In this document: positions 34,747 to 42,933 of the stretch, in pieces
How positions within the stretch are numbered: the stretch's first letter is position 1
Layout: each line of letters opens with the position of its first letter
Assembly (NCBI GenBank): GCA_030262725.1
Contig: JAJSZS010000014.1
Coordinates: 1-57,901 of the forward strand
Direction: 5' to 3'
DNA length: 57,901 nt
From: Candidatus Desulfofervidus auxilii
Lineage (GTDB): Bacteria > Desulfobacterota > Desulfofervidia > Desulfofervidales > Desulfofervidaceae
Made by a program: the position numbers and the translations under genes
Notes under the pieces: generated by a model
The model's input: the letters and a program-made list of their open reading frames with translations, nothing else
Databases searched by the model: none
Told to the model about the DNA's origin: nothing

Positions 34747-35916
34747 TTAAGTGGTTATCGCTAAAGAATGATGATAGCCTGCGGCAATATCTATTACTGC
34801 TCCTTCAATATCAATTAAAACTGGAGTTTTTCTATTTTGTGTAGTTCCATCACCTAGTTGTCCATAATAATTATGACCACATGCATAAAGAGTGCCATCA
34901 TTTTTTAAAAAGAATGTATGTTCCCATCCTGAGCTAATTTTAGCAACATCGTTTATATTTGGATTTAACTTAGCTTTTGTATAGGTTCCTAGTGTTTCTA
35001 ATCCTAATTCACCATAACCGTTTTTACCCCAGCAATAAACTTCTCCATTTTCTGTTATGGCAAAACTACACGTTCCTCCAACAGCAATGTGTTTTATATT
35101 TGTTAAAGGAGTTCCATCTTCTTTTATAACCTGAACTGGTAATGTTTTATAAGCTTCAGTGTCTCCAGCACCACATTGACCATAAGCATTATAACCCCAT
35201 GCCCAAACAGTTCCATCAGATTTTAAAACTATAGTAGCGTTATAACCTGCTTGCACTGAAATTACATCAGTTATATTACATAAAACTGGAACATGTTCTT
35301 CACCAGCTCCTCCATTTTCTCCTAATTCACCATCATAGTTACGTCCCCATCCAGCTAAAGTATTATCTGCAAGAATTGCCAAGCTATGACCAGCCGTTGA
35401 ACATGCAATAGCTTTAACGTTTTCTAAATAACCACTTCCTCCTATGCCTAATGTTTGAGTGAATTCACTTTTATTTTCTTCTGTGCCATCACCAATTTGC
35501 CCATAAACATTATAACCTGTTCCCCAAACTGTGCCATCAGCTTTTAAAATTAGTGAATGATTGGCGCAAGTTATTTGTAAAATATTTTCTTGTCCACTTA
35601 TTTTCTGTGGTGTTTTATAATAGCCAACACCATTAGCAAAACCTAATTGACCATATTGATTTCGTCCCCACCCCCATAAATAGCCAGCCATAGTATATCT
35701 AGAAATGATGTATTTATTGCTATAACTTATAAGACCTTTTGGAATATGTAATTTATTATAAACAGAAACATCTAATGAAGTTATATTATTAAAATTTTTG
35801 CCATCCCATTGATAAATTTTGTTTTTAATTCCTCCACTAGTCAATAAAATAGAAATGTAGTGTTTTGCAGGTATCAGTTTTTGAAAATGTTTTAAGCTAC
35901 GACTAATTCTTCTCAT
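34747..35916 (-). CDS. RCC1-type propeller with shared N-terminal module
   Basis: 389 residues. Residues 1-76 form a module that is strongly alike to the start of the WD40-type protein at 38125 (LKHxQKLIPxKHY ... IYQWD ... NITSL ... KYIISRYT). From there on it changes to six or seven RCC1 repeats (for example WGWGRNQYGQLGF, CGHNYYGQLGDGTTQNR). The same attachment module carrying two different propeller types is like receptor-binding proteins with exchangeable heads. Nucleotide repeats inside the propeller would allow recombination. Confidence 0.88.
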   Translation of the reverse strand: MRRISRSLKHFQKLIPAKHYISILLTSGGIKNKIYQWDGKNFNNITSLDVSVYNKLHIPKGLISYSNKYIISRYTMAGYLWGWGRNQYGQLGFANGVGYYKTPQKISGQENILQITCANHSLILKADGTVWGTGYNVYGQIGDGTEENKSEFTQTLGIGGSGYLENVKAIACSTAGHSLAILADNTLAGWGRNYDGELGENGGAGEEHVPVLCNITDVISVQAGYNATIVLKSDGTVWAWGYNAYGQCGAGDTEAYKTLPVQVIKEDGTPLTNIKHIAVGGTCSFAITENGEVYCWGKNGYGELGLETLGTYTKAKLNPNINDVAKISSGWEHTFFLKNDGTLYACGHNYYGQLGDGTTQNRKTPVLIDIEGAVIDIAAGYHHSLAITT

Positions 35917-35918
35917 TA

Positions 35919-36179
35919 TTAATGTTTGTTCAAAATAAATTCCTCGTGAGGAGGTAATATTTTCTCCAACCTATTAAAAAACTCATCTCTTTCCTTTGCT
36001 GAATTAAACCTTATAGCTAACTGTCCTCCACCTTTTAAATAAATTATAATAGCTGGATTTGATATGACCATAGGACCAGCAATACCTTCTACACCTGGTG
36101 AAGCAATTGATACTTCTAACTTACCATAAGCAATTATTTCATCTGTATCAAAAATTATGTCTTTTACTTTGAGTCGCAT
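35919..36179 (-). CDS. Small beta-rich protein
   Basis: 86 residues between two propeller genes. It is beta strands followed by a final helix (AKERDEFFNRLEKILP), resembling a PH-like or bacterial PH domain fold. AAGGAG precedes its start. Could be a capsid-spike linker. Confidence 0.5.
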   Translation of the reverse strand: MRLKVKDIIFDTDEIIAYGKLEVSIASPGVEGIAGPMVISNPAIIIYLKGGGQLAIRFNSAKERDEFFNRLEKILPPHEEFILNKH

Positions 36180-36190
36180 AGTCTGCTCCT

Positions 36191-37351
36191 TTATAAATTA
36201 TTTAAAAATTTTATACCATATTTTAAATGTGTGTCACTAGTTTGACAAATATAGTATAATTGACCATTTAAAAAATGGTATATATGTAGTTGGCAACCGA
36301 TAACAACTGCAAAATAATTTTGATCTTTTGAAAAACAAGGGCGTTGAAAGTAATCACCAACATTAGGCGATTGATATTTTAAATTTAAAGATGTGCCATC
36401 CCATTCAAAAATTTGGATATACCACTTATTTTCATATGCTTCTTTTTTACCAAAAGCAATGTAATTACCATCAGGAGACCATGCACAAGCATTTGACATT
36501 CCATTAGATCCATAAGTAGTAATATGTGTTAAATGACTTCCATCGAAATTGTATATTTGCAAATTTTTATCGTAATCAACAAATGCTATATACTGACCAT
36601 CAGGAGAAAATTGAATGTCCCAGCTTAGGCTTGTGTTACCAATTGTTGTTATTGGCGTTAAGGTTCCATTATCAAATTCGTAAATTTGTGAATCTCCTAA
36701 ATAAGAAACTATAAAATAATTTCCATTTGGACTAAAAGCACCACTTTTAGCTAAATTTCCTGATGGCACATCATATTGATTTACTAAATTTAATTTATCG
36801 TCTTCTATTTTTAAAACTAATATATGTGGAGAAGAATATTTTAAAACTATTAAATAATTTGAATCTGGACTAAAAATACAACTAATAGGACTATCGTTAG
36901 TGGATAAAGTATCTAAAATTGTAAAATCTTCTCCATTCCATCCTAAAAATATAACATTAGGAACAGTTGTTGGAATAGCAATGTATCGGTCATTATTTGC
37001 TACTCCTATTGGTCGTCCTGTTACATCAGTTAATTTATCGAATCCTTCTGTATAGAATGTTTTAACTGTTCTTAATTCTATTTCATTAAAACTTAAAATG
37101 TGCATTTCTGAGTCAAACATTGTAATCCACTGCCCATCCGAATACCTTGCTATAATGTTTTTATTGTTATTTATTAATCCCTTTGCTCTATATGCATGAT
37201 TAAAAACGGTCATATCTCTTGAAGTTAATTGAGATAAAGTAGTTCCATTCCATTTATATACCTTTGTTTTTAAACTTTCCTCACACATTACTGCTATTTT
37301 ATATTCTGGTGGAGGATGAAGTTTTTCTCTTTTTAAGTTGGGTATTATCAT
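36191..37351 (-). CDS. WD40/TolB-like beta-propeller protein
   Basis: 386 residues. The N-terminal 75 residues are a diverged copy of the module in 34747 and 38125 (YKWNGTTLSQLTS ... KGLINNNKNIIARYS). The rest has about seven propeller repeats with F-S-[PK]-[DN]-x-[NQ]-Y-[IF] motifs (for example FSPDGQYIAFVDYD, WSPDGNYIAFGK). Overlaps the next propeller gene by four bases. Probably part of the same spike set. Confidence 0.85.
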   Translation of the reverse strand: MIIPNLKREKLHPPPEYKIAVMCEESLKTKVYKWNGTTLSQLTSRDMTVFNHAYRAKGLINNNKNIIARYSDGQWITMFDSEMHILSFNEIELRTVKTFYTEGFDKLTDVTGRPIGVANNDRYIAIPTTVPNVIFLGWNGEDFTILDTLSTNDSPISCIFSPDSNYLIVLKYSSPHILVLKIEDDKLNLVNQYDVPSGNLAKSGAFSPNGNYFIVSYLGDSQIYEFDNGTLTPITTIGNTSLSWDIQFSPDGQYIAFVDYDKNLQIYNFDGSHLTHITTYGSNGMSNACAWSPDGNYIAFGKKEAYENKWYIQIFEWDGTSLNLKYQSPNVGDYFQRPCFSKDQNYFAVVIGCQLHIYHFLNGQLYYICQTSDTHLKYGIKFLNNL

Positions 37352-38082
37352 ATGTCTATAACTTCTTCTTTTTTTTCAAATATAGTAACTCCAGCAGCGT
37401 GAATTCCTATGTTTTCTGTTTTTAATAAAGTTAAAGTTTGCCCATCAAAATTATATAAATGCAAATTACCATCGTGAGTTGTTACTGCTATTAATTGACC
37501 ATCTATGGATGCCATATCTGAAATATAACCTGTTAGTGTTGCTTTGGTTATAAATTCTAAGGAAGAGCCATTAAAACGATAAATTAATAATTCTTTATTT
37601 ATCGTATCACATGCGATATAATTATTGGTTAAATTAGTCATACTTCTAATATTAATGGCAACTGAGGATAGCTTGCTTATTGTGTTTTCAAATTTATAAA
37701 GTTCTAATGATCCAGCTCTATAGACTAAAAAATATGGATAGGTTAATCGTAATACTTTTGAAATTGGATAACCAATATCGTAGGAATCTATTAAGGATAA
37801 ATCAATAGTTCTCATTTCAATTGTTGTGTAATTACCAACAATAAGATATTCTGAAGATAAAAAAGCGCTAATAATTGGTGAGTAATAAATTATTTCTCCT
37901 AATTTTGAACCACTTAAATTAAAAATGCTTAATGCATATTCACTGGGGCTTTTTCTTGTAGTAACTGAAATATAACTAGCAATTGTATCAAAAGAAAGAA
38001 TTGGATAGGTAATGTCATAAGATATTTCAGCAATTTTACTGAGTTGTTCTTGTTCATATTTTAAAATTTCAATAACTGGCAT
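37348..38082 (-). CDS. Propeller-like protein, paralog of inverted 40020 gene
   Basis: 244 residues. Starts MPVIEILKYEQEQLSKIAEI, like MALIEILKFENQTLSKVCEI of the plus-strand gene at 40020, and keeps the same length and repeat rhythm (IYRFNGSSLEF, LYNFDGQTLTLL). It looks like a shortened propeller of weakly conserved blades. There is no ribosome site before its ATG. It overlaps the next gene by four bases. Confidence 0.75.
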   Translation of the reverse strand: MPVIEILKYEQEQLSKIAEISYDITYPILSFDTIASYISVTTRKSPSEYALSIFNLSGSKLGEIIYYSPIISAFLSSEYLIVGNYTTIEMRTIDLSLIDSYDIGYPISKVLRLTYPYFLVYRAGSLELYKFENTISKLSSVAINIRSMTNLTNNYIACDTINKELLIYRFNGSSLEFITKATLTGYISDMASIDGQLIAVTTHDGNLHLYNFDGQTLTLLKTENIGIHAAGVTIFEKKEEVIDI

Positions 38083-38124
38083 TTGTCTATTTTTTTATCA
38101 AAAAATATTTTTAAAAGCAAGTTT

Positions 38125-39315
38125 TTAATAAAATTCGCAATCATGGCTTTCACCTGGTAAGGTATAATCATCTAACCTGGTCAAGTTAGTTCCATCCCAT
38201 TTAAAAACGCTTAAGAAAGGACTTCTAGTGTAAGTAACAACTAAGTATTGACCACTTATATCAAAAGAACATGCTTTTGATGGATAATTTACTGGTAAAT
38301 TGTTTTCAGCCACTTTTGTTAAATTAGTTCCATCCCATTTTAATAGTGTAAAATAAGGAGAATCAGCATGTGCACATGCTATATATTGACCATCAGGAGA
38401 AAATGATACACCAAAGCAAATATCAGGTAGTGTATAGTCAGCTACTTTTGTTAAAGTGCTTCCATCCCATTGAAGTAAAGCAAAATATGGACTGTTATTA
38501 TGTCCTGTAGCTATATATTGACCATCTGGGCTAAATTTTAATTTACATTCAGAGTTACCCCCTAAATCATATTCAGCCACTTTTTTTAAATTAGTTCCAT
38601 CCCATTCTAATAAAGTGATACATGGAGAGTATATATGAGCACAGGCAATATATTGCCCATTTGGACTAAAATTTATTCCATAACAGTCTCCACCAATGTT
38701 GTAATTATCTAGTTCTGTTAAATTTGTTCCATCCCATTTTAATATAGATACATAAGGATAATTTCCATAAAAGTTTTGGTATCCACATACAATATATTGA
38801 CCATCTGGTGAGAAATCAACACTATAACAATTATGATTTGCATTATTTGGTAAAGTATATTCAGCCACTTTTGTTAAATTAGTTTCATCCCATTTAAGCA
38901 AGTGAACATTAGGATGTCCTTCAGTGCCACATACGATATATTGTCCATTTGGAGAAAAAGCAACTCCATATGCACTATTACCTAAATTATATTCAGCTTT
39001 TTTAATTAATTGAGTTTCATCTTTCCATTCTAATAAAATAAAATATGGTGAACTTATATCAGCAACAGCTATCCATCTACCAACTCCTGTATATCTTGAG
39101 ATTATATATTTATTTTGATAAGTTTTTAGCCCTTTAGGAATATGCATTTTATTATAAACAGAAACATTTAATGAAGTTATGTTAGTTAAATTTTTAGTAT
39201 CCCATTGATAAATTATATTTTTAACAGTTGAGCCATTGGTTGATAAAAGTGAAAAATAATGTTTGGGAGGTATTAATTTTTGAGAATGTTTTAAAGGTGT
39301 CAAAATTTCTCTCAT
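38125..39315 (-). CDS. WD40/TolB-like propeller with shared N-terminal module
   Basis: 396 residues. The first 76 residues are the module shared with the RCC1 protein at 34747. The remainder has seven very regular repeats of about 45 residues with FSPDGQYIACAHxxSPYF and LLKWDGTNLTKVAEY, so regular that the gene shows clear nucleotide repeats. Such regularity suggests recent internal duplication or repeat homogenisation. Overlaps the next gene by four bases. Confidence 0.88.
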   Translation of the reverse strand: MREILTPLKHSQKLIPPKHYFSLLSTNGSTVKNIIYQWDTKNLTNITSLNVSVYNKMHIPKGLKTYQNKYIISRYTGVGRWIAVADISSPYFILLEWKDETQLIKKAEYNLGNSAYGVAFSPNGQYIVCGTEGHPNVHLLKWDETNLTKVAEYTLPNNANHNCYSVDFSPDGQYIVCGYQNFYGNYPYVSILKWDGTNLTELDNYNIGGDCYGINFSPNGQYIACAHIYSPCITLLEWDGTNLKKVAEYDLGGNSECKLKFSPDGQYIATGHNNSPYFALLQWDGSTLTKVADYTLPDICFGVSFSPDGQYIACAHADSPYFTLLKWDGTNLTKVAENNLPVNYPSKACSFDISGQYLVVTYTRSPFLSVFKWDGTNLTRLDDYTLPGESHDCEFY

Positions 39316-39584
39316 AATTCCACTTCTATTTCAGAAAGTTTATTATTTGTATTAGGAGCAAAATTGTCTAAAATTTTAGTAAAAACGATACTCAAAAAAG
39401 CTATTAATATACAATCTATAAGTTGATAACCTTTAAGTAAAGAAATAAAAAAACCATACCAGAAAGATAAACAAATTTGGCAATTAAACGGTTTGAAGTT
39501 TAGTTTTTTTGCTAATTTAAAATAGCGAATTAACTCAAAAAATCCTAAAGTAAATCCATAAGATGATAGAGCTATCCAGAACAT
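39312..39584 (-). CDS. Small membrane protein with CxxC
   Basis: 90 residues with two or three hydrophobic segments (WIALSSYGFTLGFFELI and LLKGYQLIDCILIAFLSIVF) around a central CQICLSFWYGF. The C-x-x-C-x-x-F-W-x-G signature is seen in small phage membrane proteins (DUF1360-like). No direct role known. Confidence 0.6.
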   Translation of the reverse strand: MFWIALSSYGFTLGFFELIRYFKLAKKLNFKPFNCQICLSFWYGFFISLLKGYQLIDCILIAFLSIVFTKILDNFAPNTNNKLSEIEVEL

Positions 39585-39585
39585 T

Positions 39586-39918
39586 TTATTGCTCTTCTGG
39601 TTTTTCTTTATCTTCGAGTTCTTTATCTAAACTAATCTGACATGCATTTAATTCACAACAGGTTTTATCAATTGGGACTTCTTTTTTGATTACTTCAACT
39701 ATTTCTGGATCTGCTTTAACTTCCTTAGCAATATCTTCTAAAGTAGCCTCACATCTGATATATTTTTTAACAAGTTCTTTTCTCTGTTCTGGTTCAGCCT
39801 GTGATAATAAAATTTCTAATGCTCCTGAAAGCTTACATGGTAAACATTCATCTTTTTCTTTTGTTTCTTCTTTTTTTTCTTTTATTTCTTCTTCATAATC
39901 TTTTACTTCTAATTCCAT
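39586..39918 (-). CDS. Acidic hypothetical protein
   Basis: 110 residues from the ATG at 39918, which has GGAGGTC eight bases upstream; the ATG at 39933 overlaps that ribosome site and is less likely. Strongly acidic ends with central Cys pairs (CLPCKL, CCELNAC). Helices in the middle (EQRKELVKKYIRCEATLEDIA). First gene after the minus-strand promoter in the 39934-40019 gap. Confidence 0.6.
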   Translation of the reverse strand: MELEVKDYEEEIKEKKEETKEKDECLPCKLSGALEILLSQAEPEQRKELVKKYIRCEATLEDIAKEVKADPEIVEVIKKEVPIDKTCCELNACQISLDKELEDKEKPEEQ

Positions 39919-39947
39919 ATTTTTGACCTCCATTATTTTGCTAGCCT

Positions 39948-39975
39948 ATTTTACCATTATTGTTTTTTTTGTCAA
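39948..39975 (-). promoter_or_regulatory. Sigma70-like promoter, minus strand
   Basis: TTGACA at 39975-39970 (reverse strand), 16-base spacer, TAAAAT at 39953-39948. It would start transcription near 39941, upstream of the AGGAGG of the acidic gene, and could drive the propeller genes. Its -35 box lies nine bases from that of the plus-strand promoter. Confidence 0.65.
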
Positions 39976-39984
39976 ATCAAAATA

Positions 39985-40012
39985 TTGACAATTACTTTTA
40001 GAAGAGTATTAT
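39985..40012 (+). promoter_or_regulatory. Sigma70-like promoter for the inverted propeller gene
   Basis: TTGACA at 39985-39990, 16-base spacer, TATTAT at 40007-40012. The predicted start of transcription, about 40019-40020, coincides with the ATG of the gene at 40020, and no ribosome binding site is present, so a leaderless mRNA is expected. The two -35 boxes form TGTCAA-N9-TTGACA. Confidence 0.65.
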
Positions 40013-40019
40013 AAAAAAA

Positions 40020-40751
40020 ATGGCTTTAATAGAAATACTTAAATTTGAAAATCAAACTCTCAGTAAAGTATGTGAAATAGATACTGGTGTATTAAGTTCT
40101 GTTACATCATTTAGTGTGAGAAATGATGTTGTAATTTTTACTCAAAAAAGCACTTTATATAAATATGATTTGCAGGGTAATTTATTAGCTCATATAACTT
40201 TTGATAAAGATGTTTTTGCATGTTTTCTTACTGATGACTTGATAGCGATTGGTTATGGGAATACAATAGAAGTTCGTGATATTTATTTTACTGAATTAGC
40301 TAGTGTTACAATAGCAGGAACTGTAGAAAATATTGAAAGAATATCTGAAGACCATTTTGCAGTATATCAGGGTGGGAATATATCTGTTTATAAATATGAT
40401 GGAGTTATTAATCATGTTATAGATCAAGCATTAGCGAATGTAAATGGTTTGGTAAATTTAATAGATAATTACTTGGCTGCTACTGTTGTTAATAATCTTT
40501 ATATATACTATTTTGATGAAAATGCAGGTAGTTTGGTTGAAAAAGTATCTAAAACAATAGGAGCAAGAATAAGTGATATTTCTTCATCAGATGATATGTC
40601 CTTAATAATTATTTCAAGGCAGGATGGATATGTGGAGCTATATAAATTTGATGGTGCTAGTTTGTCATTATTACATTCAGAAAAAGCGAATGGAGATTTA
40701 GCAGGATGTAGTTATGTTTTATATTCACCGCAACAGGTGCATGATGTTTAA
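40020..40751 (+). CDS. Propeller-like protein on opposite strand
   Basis: 243 residues, the only plus-strand gene within the 25 kb minus-strand block. Paralog of 37348 (see its N terminus and the repeated VYKYDG, LYKFDGASLSLL units). It has its own promoter and probably a leaderless transcript, while all neighbours are in a polycistronic block of the other strand. Its stop overlaps the stop of 40748 by four bases. It may therefore be expressed at a different time than the rest of the spike genes. Confidence 0.75.
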   Translation: MALIEILKFENQTLSKVCEIDTGVLSSVTSFSVRNDVVIFTQKSTLYKYDLQGNLLAHITFDKDVFACFLTDDLIAIGYGNTIEVRDIYFTELASVTIAGTVENIERISEDHFAVYQGGNISVYKYDGVINHVIDQALANVNGLVNLIDNYLAATVVNNLYIYYFDENAGSLVEKVSKTIGARISDISSSDDMSLIIISRQDGYVELYKFDGASLSLLHSEKANGDLAGCSYVLYSPQQVHDV

Positions 40752-41287
40752 TCGCAAAACCATTCACTCATGCATTGCCAGAATTTTTCTAATTTCTTCC
40801 CTTTCTTTTCAATTTTTAAAGCCTTAACTCGTGCCCAGCATGTTCTGACTGCTTTTCTAAAATTCATTATTCTCTCTTTTAACCTTTCTGAAGTTTTATG
40901 AACGATTCCTTTTTTACAATATTTCTTAATCTGCTCTTCAGTTAAAGCTCCTATAATTCCTTTAGAAAAACAAAGCTTTTTTCCTTCTCCTATATCATAA
41001 CAGGTGCATGGATAAAGTTCTGCTTTGGCTTCATCAATAACAAGACCACCATAACCCTCATCAATTTCAACCAGTCCTTCAAGTTCTAGGTCACTGTATC
41101 CTATAATTCTTCTTAATGCCACTTCTTCACCAAGGTAACGTTCAACTATATTTTTCACATCACCTGGTGTTAATTCTGTCCTTAATAAAAAATCAATTAA
41201 ATCTTCTATTTCATGTGCTTTTTCAACAAAAATTTTAGCTTCTTCTGGTGTTTCTGGTTGAATGACTATTTTAATTGGCTTTGGCAT
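40748..41287 (-). CDS. Hypothetical protein with Cys cluster
   Basis: 179 residues. N-terminal helical part with KNIVERYLGEEVALRRIIGYSD, a middle EIDEGYGGLVIDEAKAELYPCTCYD, and a helical basic C terminus with more Cys (GKKLEKFWQCMSEWFCD). No family recognised. Its C-terminal helix and Cys residues could be structural. One base is shared with the next gene. Confidence 0.55.
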   Translation of the reverse strand: MPKPIKIVIQPETPEEAKIFVEKAHEIEDLIDFLLRTELTPGDVKNIVERYLGEEVALRRIIGYSDLELEGLVEIDEGYGGLVIDEAKAELYPCTCYDIGEGKKLCFSKGIIGALTEEQIKKYCKKGIVHKTSERLKERIMNFRKAVRTCWARVKALKIEKKGKKLEKFWQCMSEWFCD

Positions 41288-41631
41288 TACTTAGCTCCTT
41301 TTTTAAAAGTTTTATAAGCATATAAACCTAAAGCGCCTAAACCTAATAGAAAAATAACTTCAGTTATACTTAAAGGTTTTTTCTGAATTTCTTTTACAAC
41401 AGCTTCCTGAGCTATTTTATATCTTTCTAAACATATTCTATTTGCTTTTTCAGGGCTATAACCTTCTTCTTGCAATTCTTTAGCACATTTTTCTATTTTT
41501 GATGCAACAACCTCTGCTGGTTTTTTAGGGTGAGTAATGAAATAGGTGGCTAAAGCTCCACTAATTCCTGTAATACCTAAAGCTATTGGAATTAATGGTA
41601 TAAAGCCAAATTCTTCGTATGTTTCTAACAT
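41287..41631 (-). CDS. Two-span membrane protein
   Basis: 114 residues from the ATG at 41631, which has AAAGGAG six bases upstream; the ATG at 41637 touches that site. Begins LETYEEFGFIP then membrane helix IALGITGISGALATYFI, a charged helical loop with Cys, and a second span (VIFLLGLGALGLYAYKTF) near the end. Part of the membrane protein set of this block. Confidence 0.62.
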   Translation of the reverse strand: MLETYEEFGFIPLIPIALGITGISGALATYFITHPKKPAEVVASKIEKCAKELQEEGYSPEKANRICLERYKIAQEAVVKEIQKKPLSITEVIFLLGLGALGLYAYKTFKKGAK

Positions 41632-41771
41632 TGGCATCTCCTTTCTTCTTTAACTAATAAATCACCAAGTATTGTTTTTTTAATAAACCAGTATTTACCA
41701 AATAATGGATGATAATATATATGCCATCCGTTTTTTACTCCTTTATATTGAGTTCCTGCTGGTAACTTCAA
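41625..41771 (-). CDS. Small basic protein with TTG start
   Basis: 48 codons from a TTG at 41771, reading LPAGTQYKGVKNGWHIYYHP and ending at 41625 inside the next gene. It fills an otherwise empty 130 base gap in a block with no other such gap; coding-like Gly/Tyr/Trp content supports it. The ribosome site (AAAAGGGA) is weak. Confidence 0.45.
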   Translation of the reverse strand: MKLPAGTQYKGVKNGWHIYYHPLFGKYWFIKKTILGDLLVKEERRCQC

Positions 41772-41772
41772 T

Positions 41773-42192
41773 TTATTTCCCTTTTTTACCAAATAACTCT
41801 TCATATATCAACTTCATTACTGAAGCAAAACCAATAATTGTTAATCCAATTAAAAGCACTCCAAGAGTAGGAGCATACTGGTCAAACCAAGTTGGTTTTA
41901 ATAAATCCATAGTTAATGGCACTCTTCTCATTTTTTCTTTAGCAAATGGATTTACTTCATATGCTTTACCTTCTTTTAAAAAAATAATTTTTGGTGATAA
42001 TAATTTAGATAATATAGAAGGTTTTTCTTTTGGTTTAGGTTGTATTAACTTACTAACATCAATTGTAAAATCTGGTAAAAGATTTAATTTAATACGAATC
42101 TTTTCAGGAATAATAGTCTCCTTTAAAAGAGCTAATACATCAGGTAATTGACCGTAACCTTCTAATCCTTTAACCTCAACAATTTTAGCCAT
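41773..42192 (-). CDS. Membrane protein, single C-terminal span
   Basis: 139 residues. N terminus VEVKGLEGYGQLPDVLALL, a Pro/Lys linker, and a membrane helix (APTLGVLLIGLTIIGFASVM, about 108-127) before a short charged tail. The LEGYGQLP start recalls GYGQ in the membrane protein at 47481. Overlaps the next gene by eight bases. Confidence 0.62.
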   Translation of the reverse strand: MAKIVEVKGLEGYGQLPDVLALLKETIIPEKIRIKLNLLPDFTIDVSKLIQPKPKEKPSILSKLLSPKIIFLKEGKAYEVNPFAKEKMRRVPLTMDLLKPTWFDQYAPTLGVLLIGLTIIGFASVMKLIYEELFGKKGK

Positions 42193-42397
42193 TTTTTCTA
42201 CTTGTAATAATATCTAAAATAATAGTTTCAAAACGTTCTATTTTATTTTCTAAATTTCTTATTCTTTCTTTAAAATCATTTATTCTTCTATCTAAAAAAT
42301 AAATATATACAAGTATTCCAATACTTAGACCTGTTGGTGCAATATGAACCAATTCATTAGTTAAAATATGCTTCAAAAAATCCCAAATGTTAATCAT
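42185..42397 (-). CDS. Small membrane protein with coiled coil
   Basis: 70 residues: a hydrophobic segment (LVHIAPTGLSIGILVYIYFL, 16-35) and then a charged coiled coil (RRINDFKERIRNLENKIERF). Similar architecture to holins of the XhlA/BlyA kind, but located in the virion block. Either is possible. Confidence 0.58.
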   Translation of the reverse strand: MINIWDFLKHILTNELVHIAPTGLSIGILVYIYFLDRRINDFKERIRNLENKIERFETIILDIITSRKNG

Positions 42398-42406
42398 CGT
42401 TATCTC

Positions 42407-42913
42407 CTATTTACTGGAATAATAATATAAAATTCCATTTGTTGTTCCACTTGCATTTGGGCATATAAATTGAATACTATAAACATTTAATAAATCGTCA
42501 ATTGTTTGTCCTTCATCAAGGTATATTATATCAACATCATCATATGTTTTACCATTAATTTTGTCTTTAACTGTTAACACTTTAATTTGCCAGTCAAGTT
42601 GTTTTGAATGTAAGCATATATATTCACTTCCTTTCAATATAACTTCCTGAGGAGTGCTGTCACTTGCTTCAATTTTTCCTGATTTATATGTTTCTGCCAT
42701 AATTAACTCCTTATGTTTATATTTTTTTATCCTTTTTCTCAATCTTTTTGCAATAACAGGAATGTAACTTTCTTTAGCTTCATATTCAGCATTAAATATT
42801 AAACTTATATTTGCTATACATTCTCCAATATGTAAATCTGTATATATCTCGTAACATATATTTCCTAATACATGTATATTTAGTTGACAATCTGTTATTC
42901 GTATTTCGCTCAT
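42407..42913 (-). CDS. Virion-type protein with internal start
   Basis: 168 residues. The C-terminal 97 residues begin at an internal ATG (42700) that has its own AAGGAG site, so a second shorter product (42407-42700) is likely. That part is beta-rich (AETYKSGKIEASDST, ending NGILYYYSS) and resembles small capsid-surface proteins. The upstream part is another strand-helix unit with a basic end (AKRLRKRIKKYKHKE). An in-frame fusion of two genes or a dual-product gene are both possible. Confidence 0.55.
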   Translation of the reverse strand: MSEIRITDCQLNIHVLGNICYEIYTDLHIGECIANISLIFNAEYEAKESYIPVIAKRLRKRIKKYKHKELIMAETYKSGKIEASDSTPQEVILKGSEYICLHSKQLDWQIKVLTVKDKINGKTYDDVDIIYLDEGQTIDDLLNVYSIQFICPNASGTTNGILYYYSSK

Positions 42914-42933
42914 TTTTAACTGCCATATTTTTT

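Noticed and set aside
31624-39315. Repeats in the propeller genes considered as a diversity-generating retroelement
   Set aside because: No reverse transcriptase or template repeat is present; the repeats are ordinary in-frame propeller blades.
39934-40760. Inverted gene 40020 considered as a recombinase-driven invertible cassette
   Set aside because: I found no inverted repeats at both borders; the only symmetric sequence is the pair of -35 boxes, and no invertase gene is seen.
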